From the NCBI GenBank assembly GCA_921293015.1, contig OV121093.1:23260622-23324621 (forward strand): a stretch of DNA of 64,000 bases. The letters run 5' to 3'. Of the stretch, positions 12,741 through 27,054 are shown one piece after another; the stretch's first letter is position 1; each line of letters opens with the position of its first letter. Position numbers and translations under genes: made by a program. Under the pieces are notes generated by a model. That model made no database searches. It saw only the letters and a list, made by a program, of their open reading frames with translations, and had not been told where the DNA came from. This DNA comes from Phorcus lineatus (Eukaryota; Mollusca; Gastropoda; Trochida; Trochidae).

Positions 12741-15700
12741 CGTGTGCTTATGAAAACGGCTTCAAATCGACAATTCGACACTACAAAATCGGGCTAAACA
12801 GCTGCTATGCTGTTTGATTGATTTAAAAGAATATTTTTAATCCATTGATCTTGAAACAGGATTCACAAAAAACGGTGGAAGCTATTAACAGTCAGACTTA
12901 GTATGCTCGAAAACCTTTTTGGGGAAAAGCGACATGAACCTTTTGAGGTCATTTCCCCCCGCATGACTTTTAGTTTAACCATTCTCCATCACTGGTGAAT
13001 TTTAACATCGCTACCAACCTGTAAAAAATGCCTGAAGGACAGGCACAGAAAAGTTCGGGAAATGCGCAAGGCCCATCTGAGCAAGTTATGGGCACTGGCG
13101 ATAGTATAGGCAGAGATATGAGAAGATGTTTGCGTTTTTTTTAAAAATGCATCTTGCAAAAAGATGCCTAATGACAAGATACATGTTCTAACAGATTGCA
13201 ATGAGATCGACAGACTCTTTAGGAGAAAAGCAAATGTTATAGGTACATGTGAATTCAGGTCAGAGGAGCTAAAGTAAGATGATATCCTAGACTAGAAAGA
13301 TTTTTTAGGACACACTCAAATGAAAGAAACGTATATTTAATTACTTTAATCAATATTTATCCATGCAACTCTTTATTATTAATTCAATAATATTCAGTGT
13401 AGTGTATGAAACAGTTGTTCGACATAATTCGTCTGTATTTGTATTTTTATCACGGCACAGAGAATTATAATAATTTCCCAATATAGTAACTTAATTGATG
13501 TTGAATTGAATACTTTGTTGGTCTCTTGTGTGTATATCTATGAATATTCACGCAATGGTTTCAAAACAATCTCTCCAAAAACATGAACCATAGAACTACC
13601 ATGTGAAGCGGCGGTGAGCAGGATTCCTGGAACTCAGGCGCTATAGACATTATTATTATTATTAAATAGTTGGCCGATTTCTTATCAGTTTGTGTTTTCA
13701 TCATGACAGAGTGAAAGAATTCGAGATTTTGAGTTGGATCCGAACCAAAATTCATCTTTTACAAAATAAATAATTACGGACACATTCTTTCAAAATAAGA
13801 ATTAAGCTTCGATGAGATAGTTGGCGTCATAGGTTCCATAACAAACATCATTGCATCGTGGGAGCAACACATATTTCAGGGACGCAAATTCAGAGCAATA
13901 ATATTCTAGGCACCTGCTAAGAAAAGGACGGCAAACTTTATTTTTCAACATCTTTAGACAATGTATTTGTTACAGTTTCCAATAAAAGTAATTATCATAT
14001 GTTGAGTATCTTTTCTTAACAGTCTTCTCTTTAACTAATTTATTTTTGTTAAGGAACATTTGAGGCGAATAAGGATTTAATAAGTCATTATCATCGAATT
14101 GATTCAGAACAACTTGCAATTGAATCACATATATTGAAATTTTGGCTTGAATATCTGTAAAGAAAACTTTGAATTATGCTGTTTCATTCTCATTCTAAAT
14201 TAGTTAATACACCACGAGTGAAATCTCCAAAAAAAGTTGTAATGTTCATAATTTTCTTACAGGCCAAACAACCTTTAAAGAAATACGCTTAAAAGTAATG
14301 TAGACTTGTGACAAGACGTGTACTATCATAGGTTGAACAACATGTGTCACTAAATCCTATTAAAGCTATCCCATGTACACGTGTTTGTGATGAAGAAGTT
14401 CTCAGGGATTTTCAGCATATTTCAGTTAAATAGAATTAATGCATGTCATGTAAGAATCGAAGGAGACGACAATTTCTCATTTATTTCTATTATGCATTTC
14501 CCCCACAGGATTTTGATTTGAAACAATTCTACGTGACCCAAAACCTTATTGCGATGTGTAGGTTTGTGTGTCTCCGTGACACTTAAAATAATACGTCAGC
14601 GGTATCACTACTATGTTCCCAATAACTCAACCAAGCTGAACACTTCAAAGCTTAAGGATAGTAGAGTTCACACGAAACTTGGGTCGATCAAAATTTGACT
14701 TTAACGTGATACAATGGGTATATTTTAAAACTTTAATAAAGTGCAAATTCTACAACTGTGAATCCAAAGCGCTCTATATGTTCTATCACCTTGGTGTAAA
14801 CTGGGCTTCTCAAGCGTCACCGCCAATACAACCTTTTAACAAACAGGTATCAATTAGCACCTTCGGGCGATGGGCGAATATTTCAAAAAGAATATCATAC
14901 CTAGGCTGACATCATACGTTTTCCAAATGATATGTGCGTGGGGCAGGGAATCGCCCTTGTACTCTCAGGTTACCAAGCAACAAGATCATCCGTCCATGTA
15001 GCTAATCGCGCCAAATTTTGCGAAATTTCACTGATAACGGCCTAACTAAGCATTTCACCAGACTGCCTTCCACTATCAACTGATCTCGTAAATCAGGGTT
15101 CAAGATTATGTTGAATTGATAAAAAAAGTTATCATTACTTGATCTTCGAAGGATACAACTTTTTCCATATAATTCAACATTAATCATCTTCTGTGGACCA
15201 TTGATAATAAAATGTGATTTCAAACAGCTCCAGCGTGATGAAGATCCTTGGCTGTGTGGGTTAACAGTGAAATGGATCATTTTGATCTGTTTGTAGTTGG
15301 AAAGCTGATTAACGATTTATCTGAACATCAAACAGTTTTCCAATTCATGTTCAATATCATTTTTTAAAGTTTCCAGTTTTTTAAAGATTATGACATGTTT
15401 AATCCCGTGATCTCATCCCACGATGACTGATAAGAACTGTCATGTCTGTTTGCCTCTCACAAGATAGGATGCTGTAATCGAGGTTTTTGCATGTTCTATA
15501 AAGTGAATGAATGATAATAATTCATTTTCATTTTTTCTTCTTTTACATCAGCTCAGGTGCAGCAACAGTGTATGCAAAATAGAATAGATTTGTTATATTC
15601 AATTTTGACAGTATTGAAGTTTTCTCCTTTTTCAAGCAAAATAATCGCGTAAATGGGGTTGTTATTTTTCCTTAAATCTGCATATTATTATCTTTGAAAC

Positions 15701-17888
15701 AGTCAAGTATTACATTTATAATGGCGGTTAATAACCTTTTTTATTAATCTTTTCCATAACTTGAATACCAGATCCCAATACCAAAAGAAGTTATTCATAA
15801 TTTCAAATTCTCGGCAAGAGGTATTCAGAGAGGTGATTCAGATATTTGTATCATAAATAAGAAATAATCTGAATCTAATTTTGATGTATCTGATATTCCC
15901 GAGAAAAGATGAAGGATTGTTAGGTTTGAAGAAGAGTTGAGCGTCCTTAATCTGAGAATTTCAAAATAGAGATCCGGAGAAAACCCTCAGATCCATTCTA
16001 GCTTTAGCATGCAATTAACCAATCAATTACAAACTCCTGTACTACTTCATTTATAATGATCTCTAATTTACTGTTAGGAATTATAACTAAGTGTGGTTTT
16101 AAAGCATCTCTAAGAAGCTGTCAACCATGTTTGTAGTAGCTGATAAAGAATGCGTCATGGTGATCTCCTTCCTTCCGATTATTTAAGTGCTATTCCAGCG
16201 GTCTATTTAACTTTCGTCTTTACCATCTAGATAGAGATTCAAATGGGCATTTGTTCATTTAGCCTTACGAAACTATGCATCATGCCGTTACATTGAATTA
16301 TGTGGGCAGTGGAAAATAAAATATGGCTCGGCATTCAACAGTTAAAAGTCAGTACCAACGCGCCAATAAACCCCAAGAAGCATTCGTAAAATAACTCTTT
16401 ATGTCCATCTAAAGCTTCAAGTGTGACCACCACAACGATTGATAAGCTTCTCTCCCTTCAAACGACTTTATTATTTATTATTAAAGAAGACTGATGACAT
16501 ATAAAGTTTTCTCCTGAAGGTATTGGGCCATTTCGTCAAATCATTACTAAACAAACCAGAACTCTTCAGGCAAGAGAGTTTGCGCTGCCAATTCTACAGT
16601 ACAACCGTGTCTTCTAAATTGTCCGTGAGAATTTATATATGCATTACTTTGAGAACATGTCCGAAATAAATAGTGATGCTTTCTCAACGAATTCATGGCT
16701 GATATTCTATGGTTAATTTTGAAAGACTCGATTAAATTGATGCAAAGTTGCATTTAATCCGCGTGAAGGACAATGTCATCTGTATCGTTGATGATGTTGT
16801 TGATGATCAAGGATATTCCGAAACTACACTCACAACCAGCTGAGCCTTTTGTTGTTCACGTTGTGTAAAATGAATCGTGATTAGCATACGGACTCTTCGG
16901 ACTCTTCATATTCTACGTACTCCATAAAGATCGATTATCAAATTGAAGGGATGCCAACTTGCATCAATTCGCAACTTAAGAAGGTTTCTATTCTTCGTTT
17001 GTATTAAATTTAGTTCCGGATGGTCGAACTTGTTGAATATTAAACATGCAAGAAACACTGTACTCATCAATAGTAGTGTAGAAGCATGGCGTTACGGGTT
17101 AGCAATCATACAATAAACCTCTATTGTATCAGTCCTTGAGGGCATTACACAGCTCCTACCTGAATACAATACTGTCATCGATTAGATACATTAGGAATAT
17201 TGAGTGTAAACATGTACTTCTCGACGTAACCCAGTAAACAAGCTGCTTCCCTGGCGACGACCTGTTACGGCAACATCATAAACAATTATTTCGTGAAAAC
17301 AAAGACTACTATATACGGCGTCTGAGAAATACCTTGCCGTCAAAAGTGACAAGTGCATGTTAGTACATGATTTACTGTAAGTGAAATAATGTCAGAATTA
17401 ATTTACACAATGATTCACTACAAACTGCCTTTCACCTTTTCATACCGACATATCATTTTCGGTACAATACTTTCAACGTCTTATAGTCAGACACATATTT
17501 GTACTTCCTCGACAGTCCTAACAGCGATAACGTTAAACAATCGATAATCAACCGAATCCATTGATCCATCGATCCATTGACACATCAATTGTACGTCTGT
17601 GTGGTTGAAATGTTTTTTTCTGATGTAGGAGTAGGGGTTTATGTAGTTAATGGTCTTAGATGAACTGATAAATACATTGCAAGATTCACAGAGTACTTGT
17701 GAAAAAATGTCATATATATATTGTTATTATTTTGAGCTGAAAATCTCGTGTGATTATGATTATGTACAAAGGATATAAAATTCTTGTTCCGATTACGGTG
17801 ATTGATGATTGTAGCAATATGGAGTAATGTGAAATCCATTTTTACCAGCTCTGTAATGATACAGAATTAATTCCTCCGGAAATATTAT
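12741..17888. other. Long AT-rich intergenic DNA, no gene seen
   Basis: Short frames occur on both strands without family motifs or splice sites. At 13634-13664 a GGCGCTATAGAC followed by (ATT)5 resembles a LINE 3' tail scrap. Nothing else could be supported. Confidence 0.4.
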
Positions 17889-17904
17889 TATTAACTTTAT
17901 TGTA

Positions 17905-17997
<93 letters not shown>
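17889..17997. repeat. (ATT)n microsatellite
   Basis: About 30 consecutive ATT triplets with slightly imperfect triplets at the left edge. Confidence 0.97.
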
Positions 17998-20120
17998 GGC
18001 GGAGTTTATAATACCGGAACCATCTTATACTTTTCACAAAGCCCGTATTATACAGGCTAACTTCTCTCACTCGTCTCGTTATCTTCAAATTGTACGTTTC
18101 ATTCTAGAGTACAAAGTAACGCATTATGCCTCAGAGTTGACTCCATGTCTGTGTCTCATTTCTAAAAACCTTTAAAGTCTCCATATGATAACAATACATC
18201 TTCGAGGAACTGAACTAACTTTGTGCGACTATGAAAATACATTTCTTGTATGAAAGCAAAGTCTTATGCTTTCTCTAGATACCAAAATAATATTCCGTCA
18301 AACATTCGGTTTAGGTTTAGGTTCAGTGTGTTGGTGTCATGGTAAACACTACATGTTTCTCCGTCAGGGGTATTACCAATGTTTCGTATCTTAGGTCCAG
18401 CACAGTCCACTTAAAAATCGCAACAAAGATACCGTCCTTTTATATTTTAAAAAATATTTTTCAACTTCTCCAACCAACAAACTGCACAATTTAACTTCCT
18501 TCAGCAGACTCAACTATCTTGAAAGCAACCAAGCATAGTTAGTCTATAACGCTAACAAAAATCATGTATGAAAACATTAGTGAGCAGTTGAGTCTGGCCA
18601 TTCGTAACTCTTTACTATTCATAAATATTCTCTTCGACAACTTGAAGGGATGACCTAGTCTAAGAAACCAGTGATGCGCCTCAGAAGATCATTCCGACTC
18701 ACAGCCGGCGGATTTAAATTAAAATCGGTGTTGGTTTGCAATCTATTGTTGAGATGTCTCCCTTAATAATGTAAGATTGGACTCGTTCTGACTGTCTGCA
18801 AGATGTTACCGCACTCGAGTACCGCCATTTCGATGTTGTCGTGTACTAGTATAAAGCAATAACTCGAGAACCAGTGTACCTAAACCAGCCTGTTATCAAA
18901 CTAATAACACCCCATCGCTTTAAATAATTATTCAACACAGTGATATATATCTCAGTAGGAGGCCGCCTTAGACATATTGAGCAAGTATATACTCAGGCAA
19001 TTTAGTGAAGGCTACACAGATTCTTCTTTAGAATAAAATTTTTGTTTATCGTTATTCTATATCTAACCCAGGTTTATTCAACAGCATTTAACAACTTGCC
19101 ACCAATGTGAAATTACGGTTGAAATTGATAGAGAATATTAATAAAATTGAAGCTTTTAAAATTAAAAAAACACGTAATGGTTGCTTCACATTCGAAATTC
19201 TTAAAAATGTATAACTGTTAATGATTAACTACATGGACATGGTGACATTTAGAAAAGGCAGTGGCAGTGTTGTCCGTTTTGACATACACTATCGATAGTT
19301 CATTTTATTTAGTTTTCATTGAAAAAGTCATTGCGTCTGCTTGCTTGTACATGACTGATAATGATATATGTTTGAACCACTGAATCACTAATCACTATAA
19401 ATCTCTTTTCTTGATCAACAGCTTTAATAATGCACTGAAGCAGCTGGTTTTTAAATTGTTTTATTTCTTTCAATGTTCATCGAAGCATACATGCGTTGTT
19501 TTGAAGGCAATCATGTTTATTAAGCTATGCTCTGTATATTATTGTAATTCAGAAATAAAATAAAATTTTTAATGAAATAGATGTTCAATTTAAAAGAGGG
19601 CTTATTGAAAAATCAGTAACAAATTGAGTTTTATTCTAAATTAATATATGTTTTACCTAACTTTTAACCTATGGTGTATGAGACCTGCATTTGTTGAGTT
19701 TTTTTAATAACGACCAGAAGAAAATGTCATGGGTGAATGGCCGTAAGCCATGGTGTTTTATGAACAAAAGTAATTTAATATTGAATAATCTTAATAGTGA
19801 TCAATTCTAGTTGCGAACTCATGTTAAAATTCATCTAATGATCAGTGAACTGCTCTGCTACACAGAAGAATTAACCATTGAGTGTAAATAAACTGATCTT
19901 GAAACCCAGTCCTACTTATAAATAGGGAACAATATGAGTATCCATGACATACGGTGATTATGACACGAGTGCCTTTTTCTAGTATCTTTCTTCCATATGA
20001 AAAAAATAACATAGAGTTAACCATGTCCTATTACAATAGTGGTATCAGCATAGCGATATCGTAGCTAAAACAACACAACTACACGTATACTCCCCATTTT
20101 CGGTTTCTTTCTGCAAAAAT
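17998..20120. other. AT-rich intergenic DNA, no gene seen
   Basis: No exon, RNA gene or repeat terminus was recognised. Confidence 0.4.
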
Positions 20121-20592
20121 CACTACAAAAATGAGTTGGTTTCCTGAATTCTGGAAACCAACAGGAAAGTGGGTAATTAAGGTATCCAGTTGGTATCCAT
20201 TCACTGAAACTAAGTAACTTGGTTTCTAGCTAAAATCCATTTTGGATTCTTTGATTTGTTATATATCCATATATGGAAACCAACCTGAAACTGTGGATAT
20301 GAGTATCCAGTTGGTTTCCATTTCTGGAAATTGCAAATGACGATTTCATTGAATGGAAACTAACATGTAACCATAAGGTTAATTTTCATGTTGGTTTGTA
20401 ATCTTGTTTTGAACTTAATGAACAGATTGACAAATTATTTAGTTTTATCAAGAGCATATATGTTTGAGTAGTCTGGCATCCACTTGGTATCCATCCACGG
20501 AAACTTAGTAACTTGGTTTCCAACTGGAATCCATTTGGCATTCAGGTTTTATATATTTCCGGAATGGAAACCAACAAGATACAATGGTTGAG
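20121..20592 (+). mobile_element. CACTA-ended repeat, copy 1
   Basis: The segment starts CACTACAAAAATGAGTTGG and is filled with repeated GGAAACCAAC and GTTGGTTTCC motifs in both orientations plus TATCCAGTTGGTATCC blocks. The element at 31700-32117 has the same end and blocks in opposite orientation. CACTACAAAAA ends with sub-terminal repeats are characteristic of En/Spm (CACTA) DNA transposons, so a non-autonomous member is the best guess. The right end is uncertain. Confidence 0.55.
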
Positions 20593-20876
20593 CGTATCTA
20601 TATTATTACTGTTCATTTCAGGATTTTGGATTTAAGATTAACCCTTACAAAACATCTACAAAGTTGCAATACTTCTGCTACTTTGCGGCATGTTTAACAA
20701 CAAATCCTGTTCAAGGAGTGAAACTGTTTTCAATCATATTATGATCGTTAGCAAATCATAAACATCAACGGTCAGGACTTAATAGGCATGATAAAAACAA
20801 TGCACCAAATTTTACACATGAACACTCATTTTCTCGATATGTTGAATTTAAAATGACTTCCTTTACTCTGATATGA

Positions 20877-21152
20877 GGTGAGGTGAGTTGGTGTTTAACG
20901 CCGCTTTCAAGATTATTTCACTTATATCGCGGCTGCTAGTATAACTGCAGGGAGAAACCCCGCAACACCATTGTGGCTATGCATTGCGGTGAAACCTGCG
21001 AGCATCGGCTGGAACTAGCGAACCATGGGTGGTACTGCGCTGGATTTCAGTGTAGCATTGCAGACAAAGTTGCAAAGAGCCCCTGGCGGGATTCGAACCA
21101 CGGACCTCCTGATCCGAAGCCGAACGCGCTAACCACTGCGCTATCCCGCCCC
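20877..21152 (-). mobile_element. Full-length tRNA-derived SINE
   Basis: Read on the - strand the copy opens with GGGCGGGATAGCGCAGTGG, a tRNA-like head with A box TAGCGCAGTGG and B box GGTTCGAATCC. It continues through a conserved body (CCAGCGCAGTACCACCCATG, CACAATGGTGTTGCGGGG) and ends GCGGCGTTAAACACCAACTC ACCTCACC. It is flanked by an exact 13-bp target duplication, TACTCTGATATGA (20864-20876 and 21153-21165), so insertion was probably recent. Related copies lie at 49880-50080 and 63584-63637. The head is expected to act as an internal RNA polymerase III promoter. Confidence 0.93.
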
Positions 21153-21165
21153 TACTCTGATATGA

Positions 21166-23300
21166 ATCAATGTTATCGTCGTAATAAGAAATTTACATTA
21201 CATCTACAGATACAAAAGGATTAAAGTGAATGTTGTTGACATGAACAGTAATTGGTTATATTAATGAAGATGGGCGGTGCCTCCAATTTATTAATGGACA
21301 AATGAAATGTGGAGAGAAAAAGTATCATCTGTCCACCACGATAAATAGTCGTGATTGTTGATTGTAACCTAGATAGCTAAATCCCTTTAAAGGTCAATAA
21401 GTTGTAAACAGATTTGGTTGTTTGCTTAGTAATGGACAACAGTTACTCAAATTGATGTGATTTCAAATTGAAAATTCAGATTAGAAATCAGATAATCAAT
21501 TCTCACATTCTCATGGGTCAATAACTTGAAGATGAGTTTGGTTGCTTAGTAAATGACTGAAATGCATTAAAGCAGGTATTTTCGCACTCAACTCTGCTAT
21601 TTCAAGGCATATAAGGATATAGGAACTCACTTTAGCTTTCTATCGATGCAATTTAGTACGTATTATTCTGTACTTGCAATCAATAATGAAGACATTAACA
21701 CGGTTGAAGTAGGCATAGAGAAATAAAAACTCTATGATCAGCTTGCAATCAAATGATTAAATATGGACTGTTGAAAACGCCTGAACTAGTAATATGTACA
21801 GCTTTCGAGTTAACGTTAATCTCTAAACTGGTAAGTAAGGAGGAATAATGTTTTTTAAAATTAATCGATTTCTTAAGCACATTTGCATTGAATATTTCTG
21901 GTCTTTTATAATCGGTTTTAAAACCGGAATGCATGCACATTTGCCGAATAATACTTTGGATTGATTACCTTAGTGTGACTCGTTATAAATACAGTAAGAT
22001 TAGCATTGTTGGTAAGCGCTATAGCTTATAAGTTTCCCTAATAGATCTATTATTCTTATAGAGCCACTCCGTGAGTTGTTGGAATCATATATGCCAAACT
22101 TAATCAATGGTGTCATTTGATCGTATAGTATCGACTGTTATCAAAAAGACATATTTTAAAGCTTAGTGGGTTTTTTTACAGTGACAATTTAAAGGAAAAA
22201 CGTCACAATTATGATCGAAAACTGGACAGTGGCGCGCGTCAAACAGTCAAACGTAATTTTGGAAACTTATCTAAAACAGTCAGGAGGGCAGTTAGGAGTT
22301 GATAGCGTTTGTCAGGTTATATAACTAGTATCAATGATTATTGGACGTGACATCTACACCTCTGTGCATTTATAAGGCTGTTTTAGATTTTCATGGAAAA
22401 CCAGTATTTGTCCAACATATGTTATTGGACATTAAAAGTTAAGATGTTTTGATTTTATATCACCACATATGACATTTAGGTTAGTATCAAAGGTAAATTA
22501 TAAGTTATGAACATCACGGAGTGGCCCTTCAAAAGTAAACTCGCATTGTGTCGGATTGTCTATCACAAGATTCAAAGCTGATGTCCTCTTTTCTCCTTTG
22601 AATCATCAGATTAATTGCTCATACAGAAAACCTAATAGTAAATTAAAGGTTTTATTATTATAGATTCAATATCATTTCGATAGCTAATTCACTCATCTTC
22701 GTATTTCATTTGTAAACATATCAATTATTAACTAAACATGATCAAAAATGATGTAAACAAGTAACTTTAGGAAACAAACAATTTAAAAATTGATAGCTGT
22801 ACATTGGGTTAATATTTGCATCAGCATCCATTTAAATAGAAAAATAAATTCTGAATATCTGGGTCTTGATACGTATTTCCATATTTCATTTCAAAAGATT
22901 TTAATGGAATGCTATATAACATTATGAAAAAACTAAGAAGAATACGTTTTTTTATCACAATCCTTGAACATAACTCTTTCAAATACTCTTCTGTTAGACT
23001 AGTATATAATCACCTTCTTCGTATCTCTACAATAGTAAATACATTTCACTTCACTCCAAATAAGGCTAGACAAAGTCTACCAATCACAACCTCTGCACTT
23101 CAACTGGCTGATTGCATAACACTTCCTGCTTGACACCTGGCCTGACGGTAGTCCCGTACACCAATATTTAACCATGTTATACTGTCTTTTGAATAGCAAC
23201 GGATATCGACCTAATTACGCATAAACCATTGAGTTACCTGTTGATTTCTTAACACCTAAGAGCCTTTTACAATAATCCAAGTGTAATCTTTCAATGTTTA
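21166..23300. other. AT-rich intergenic DNA, no gene seen
   Basis: No exon or repeat terminus was recognised. The 74-aa frame at 22909-23133 has no family features. Confidence 0.4.
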
Positions 23301-23308
23301 ATCCTTTA

Positions 23309-23946
23309 TTATGTCCCCAAATCTCGGATGCATAAAATAATACTGCTGACATAACAATAAAAAACGGATAAAAGAGATTCGGGATTCAATGACAATGACC
23401 TAGTATTATTATATATGGAAAAGAGCGCCTTCCTACCCGGATCAGACAACTGCAATGTAGCCTTCGAGAATAAGTTACTATAGTTAAAAACTATTCCTAA
23501 ATATGTAAAAGTATCGACAACATCAATAACCGTACCATTATAAAGCCAGTGCTCTGTCGATTTAACGTTACCACCTTTTCTGAAAACCATTATCTTAGTT
23601 TTAACAATATTTACCTCGAGTTCCCAACGCTCGACAAGACCTCCCCCTGCATTAGACCAAGAGTATTTCTAAAACACTGACTATCAAAACCACCAATCCT
23701 AACACAAGATCTTAAATGAAGATATAAAGAACGAATAACCAATAATAACTTCCCTCTGACACCCAATTCGGCCAATTCATACCATACTTTACACCTATCA
23801 ATTGAATCAAAAGCATGTTTAAAATCAACAAATGCACAATACAATCGCTTATTACTATTTAGAGTTCGACTAATCAATGAATGGAGGGCAAATATAGCAT
23901 CAACTGTGCTTAGATTAGGACGAAAACCAAAACACAGACTGAACAC
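23309..23946 (-). mobile_element. LINE reverse transcriptase fragment
   Basis: Reading leftwards, the first frame gives GFRPNLSTVDAIFALHSLI, then LYCAFVDFKHAFDSIDR (RT palm, first catalytic Asp), then LGLMQGEVLSS. The second frame, which joins after WELEVNIVKTKIMVFRKGG, gives VVDTFTYLGIVFNYSNLFSK. The stretch that should hold the YADD box between these is missing, so an internal deletion of roughly 100 residues has removed the catalytic centre. Both outer ends are truncated too. The clade is a non-LTR element of the RTE/I/jockey kind and cannot be fixed from this piece. Confidence 0.85.
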
Positions 23947-25940
23947 AGAGACAATTGATAGTTGAGTTTATTAAATTGAAACATATTTCATATTTTATGT
24001 TTAAATCAAATTATTTCAAATTTAAATTAATTCCTTTATTTTCATATGTTCATATGTTCTATCATATTCCATGTTTTCAATCAAAATGTCCACTCCAAAG
24101 TACCACTTCTACTCTTAATCACCTGTTAGGGTGAGTCTATTAATCCAGATAGGTAACTGTCTGTGATGTTTTAACAAGCTGTAGGGGAACTGGGGTGTAG
24201 GGGTAATGGGCTGTAGGGGTTTTGGGATATAACCGGCCTGACGGGACACAGGACAGTTACTAATGAAGGAGACAAACATGGCCGCCATCATCATAAACGA
24301 CTGTATATAATTTCACAGCTGAGTAAAAGGTTCAAAGGCAGTTCTACCAAAGTATATAAGTACTCCATTACTGCATCAAAATCACTTAAATTGCTCTTAT
24401 AAACTTTGTTTAAACTTCCGTGAAAGAGCTGAATAAAGTTATTTCAGAAAAGTTGGCTTCACACTCAGTGGAACTAATGAGTGTTTTTAACTGACAAACT
24501 ACATTGATTGGTGTGTTTTATAAGAAAATTTTAATTTTCATTGCCATCAAGTTATTATCTATTGTGTCGACTTGTATATAGATGGGTCACTAAGTTCCCT
24601 TTATTTAACAATTTTCAGCTGAAGATATGACATTGTTGACACAAGGGTGCACTGAACCATGACAGCCGTGAGCTTAGACAAAGGAAGTGGATTATGCAAC
24701 AGGTAACATCACAGTCAGCATGCTGACCTAATTCTTGAATAATCAAGCAGTGCACTACTTAACTGTTTAGATTGGAGAATTCAACAGGTAATGCAGCCAA
24801 GGCAATTGGTTGTTTAAATGGATTGATATGTTTAATCGAATGTAACTGTGTTATAATATGCGTGGGAGTAATTGACATCAATTGATTTGACTTAGAACAA
24901 GAATTTAGTTTGGGATTTCATATTTCTGTCAATTTCTATTATATTTATTTGTTTCCAATGATTGTATGTAGGTTTTCTGTCAATAAGTAGACTTTCAACA
25001 AGATGAAAAAACGTTATCAGTAATTAAACTATTTATTTAATAAAAATTCGATTTCATCTGAGTGGGTTTTTTTCTTTGGATACTATTTAAATGTGCAAGT
25101 CTCATCCTAAATGGTTTTGCCTTACTCAACTTTAAAAATATCTCAGCAAGTAAAAAGATATCAGTTTGCTAGATAAACATGAAACAGTTTTTAAAAATCT
25201 GCTTGACTTAATATGTCAACATTTAGAAGATTAACTATATTGCCGATGTTAATTTTAGTGTGAAATACACACATAGAAACCTCAAGGGCCTCACAGTAAT
25301 GCTTGTTCAAGGTGATTTGCTCTCTATTTACCAATCAATAATATTATTGTTAGTCTAACTGTTATTACAACCACTGGGTTGCAAGTTGAACAATTGAGGA
25401 CATTGCCTGAAATAGCTGTTAAAGGTATATACTGACTGCAATGTCATCAAACGTTTTGTCATCTACAATGTTTAATGTTATGTTGTCTTTATAACAGATT
25501 CTTACTTCATTTTAATTGTTATATAGCTTAAGGGTTTTTGTTGTTATGGTGATAAATCTAACACATTTTAGCAAAACTTGAAAATGAAATTTCTGATATT
25601 TTGTATTTCATTTTCAATTCATTAGAAAGAATTTGACATTTAATTTGTTTTTCTAAGGTGTTCACTGAAGCAACAAGGAGGGTTTCAAGGGAGAGGCCAC
25701 ATCATCACAGTGGGAGGCTCCCACTTACCCAGCCCTTTTCTTTAAGGTAATTGAAACCAGTCAAGCGGTATAATCCCTAAACAACAGGTGCTGGGTCAAA
25801 TTTGCTACCCATGAAATAAGAGTGAATAGTAACCTGTCTTCATACATGTTTTAATTCATACAATTCATATTCATTGAATAGAATACAAATACATACATTT
25901 TTATTAACATAAATTATACAGTTATTTACAGTTATTTATA
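23947..25940. other. Intergenic DNA with a G-rich block; no gene seen
   Basis: Apart from the G-rich stretch at 24182-24230 and a MULE transposase tail that starts at 25941, nothing was recognised. Confidence 0.4.
24182..24230 (+). other. G-run cluster, possible G-quadruplex
   Basis: Six runs of three or four G occur within about 50 nt (GTAGGGGAACTGGGGTGTAG then GGGTAATGGG, GTAGGGG, TTTTGGG), separated by 4-5 nt loops. This satisfies the usual four-tract quadruplex pattern and stands out in AT-rich DNA. Confidence 0.6.
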
Positions 25941-26270
25941 TCAATAACCTGTCAAATGACTAACACTGTCAAGGTACTGTTCGCAGGTCACTTGGCCGTT
26001 CTCATATCTTCTTTTGAATGTAGCCAAAGCATCGTCGAGTTGTCGATACTTCCTCTTTCTTGGTGGAGCTCTACCACCATGGTTGAGCTGGATGATGCAG
26101 GCCTCAGTGTATGCCTGCTCTTTCTTCAGGAAGCTGATGGTTTTGAAGAGGTTAGGGTGGTTGTCAGCTGTCTGTGCCACCCTTCAACGTGGTTTGTTGT
26201 TCTGGGGCCGACAGTGTTGTAGTCCATTTGGAATGAAGCGAGTTCTGTTCTCTATCTGTGCATTTGCCAT
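25941..26270 (-). pseudogene. MULE-type transposase C-terminal remnant
   Basis: The - strand frame reads DNHPNLFKTISFLKKEQAYT, then PPRKRKYRQLDDALATFKRR, then CEQYLDSVSHLTGY and a stop. This order (NHPN.W.F...LKKEQ, PPRRKKYR, YL..VAH) is the C-terminal tail of animal MULE/FLYWCH transposases. The catalytic domain and zinc finger are not seen upstream. The + strand frames over it are shadows. Confidence 0.6.
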
Positions 26271-27050
26271 GGTGAAGTGACATTGACATCTTTCGACAAC
26301 ACATTTATACTGATTTTTTATGATATGTGTTCACTCAGTTAAATAAACTTGATGAATTGACATTAAGATTTTCTAACTATGTGTTCACTCAGTTAGATAA
26401 ATACGATAATTTTATGTGAAGTCACACTCAAGCACTCACACGGCTGAGAGCAATCATACAAAGATGATTAACAGTTAACCTGTCAAAACTAATTGCCATC
26501 AATACCAATTAACTGCTTTCAAATAAAATAATGATTTTAACAGTATTTTAAATAAATATGGTATTTTAAATTAAATTAATTAGTTAATTTAATTGTTAAA
26601 TATAATAAAATAATATTCAAACGGAATAGTCTTGTTAAACTGGTTTGTTTTATGCAATAATACAATAAATGCATTGAAATGAATACCATTCCATGGTTGA
26701 GTTTAATTCTTGGTCTATACAAAATACTAGACAAGTCACCATACTTTCTTTTTGATGATTTTTTTTTCATGGACTATTTCCTAGGTAACTTTTTCCCCAG
26801 TCACCGAGACTGGCCAGCCTAATCCTAATCCCCATTAGATAGAATTAATTAACCTTAAGGCTGGGCAGGAGGGACTAACCCATCACAGTAAGTACATTCA
26901 ATTGTTAAATAAGCATACAGATTGATTGGTGACTTCCGTCCACTTTACAGAGTCAGTCAATAAAGCAATTGTGTTGTTAACTACTTTCCTTAATTGATAT
27001 GTATGCTTGCGAAAATACTAGAATTAACTTTGGAAGATTGTTTGTTTCTC
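26271..27050. other. AT-rich DNA, no gene seen
   Basis: A short imperfect duplication of TGTTCACTCAGTTA(A/G)ATAAA occurs at about 26328 and 26382. Nothing else was recognised. Confidence 0.4.
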
Positions 27051-27054
27051 AATT

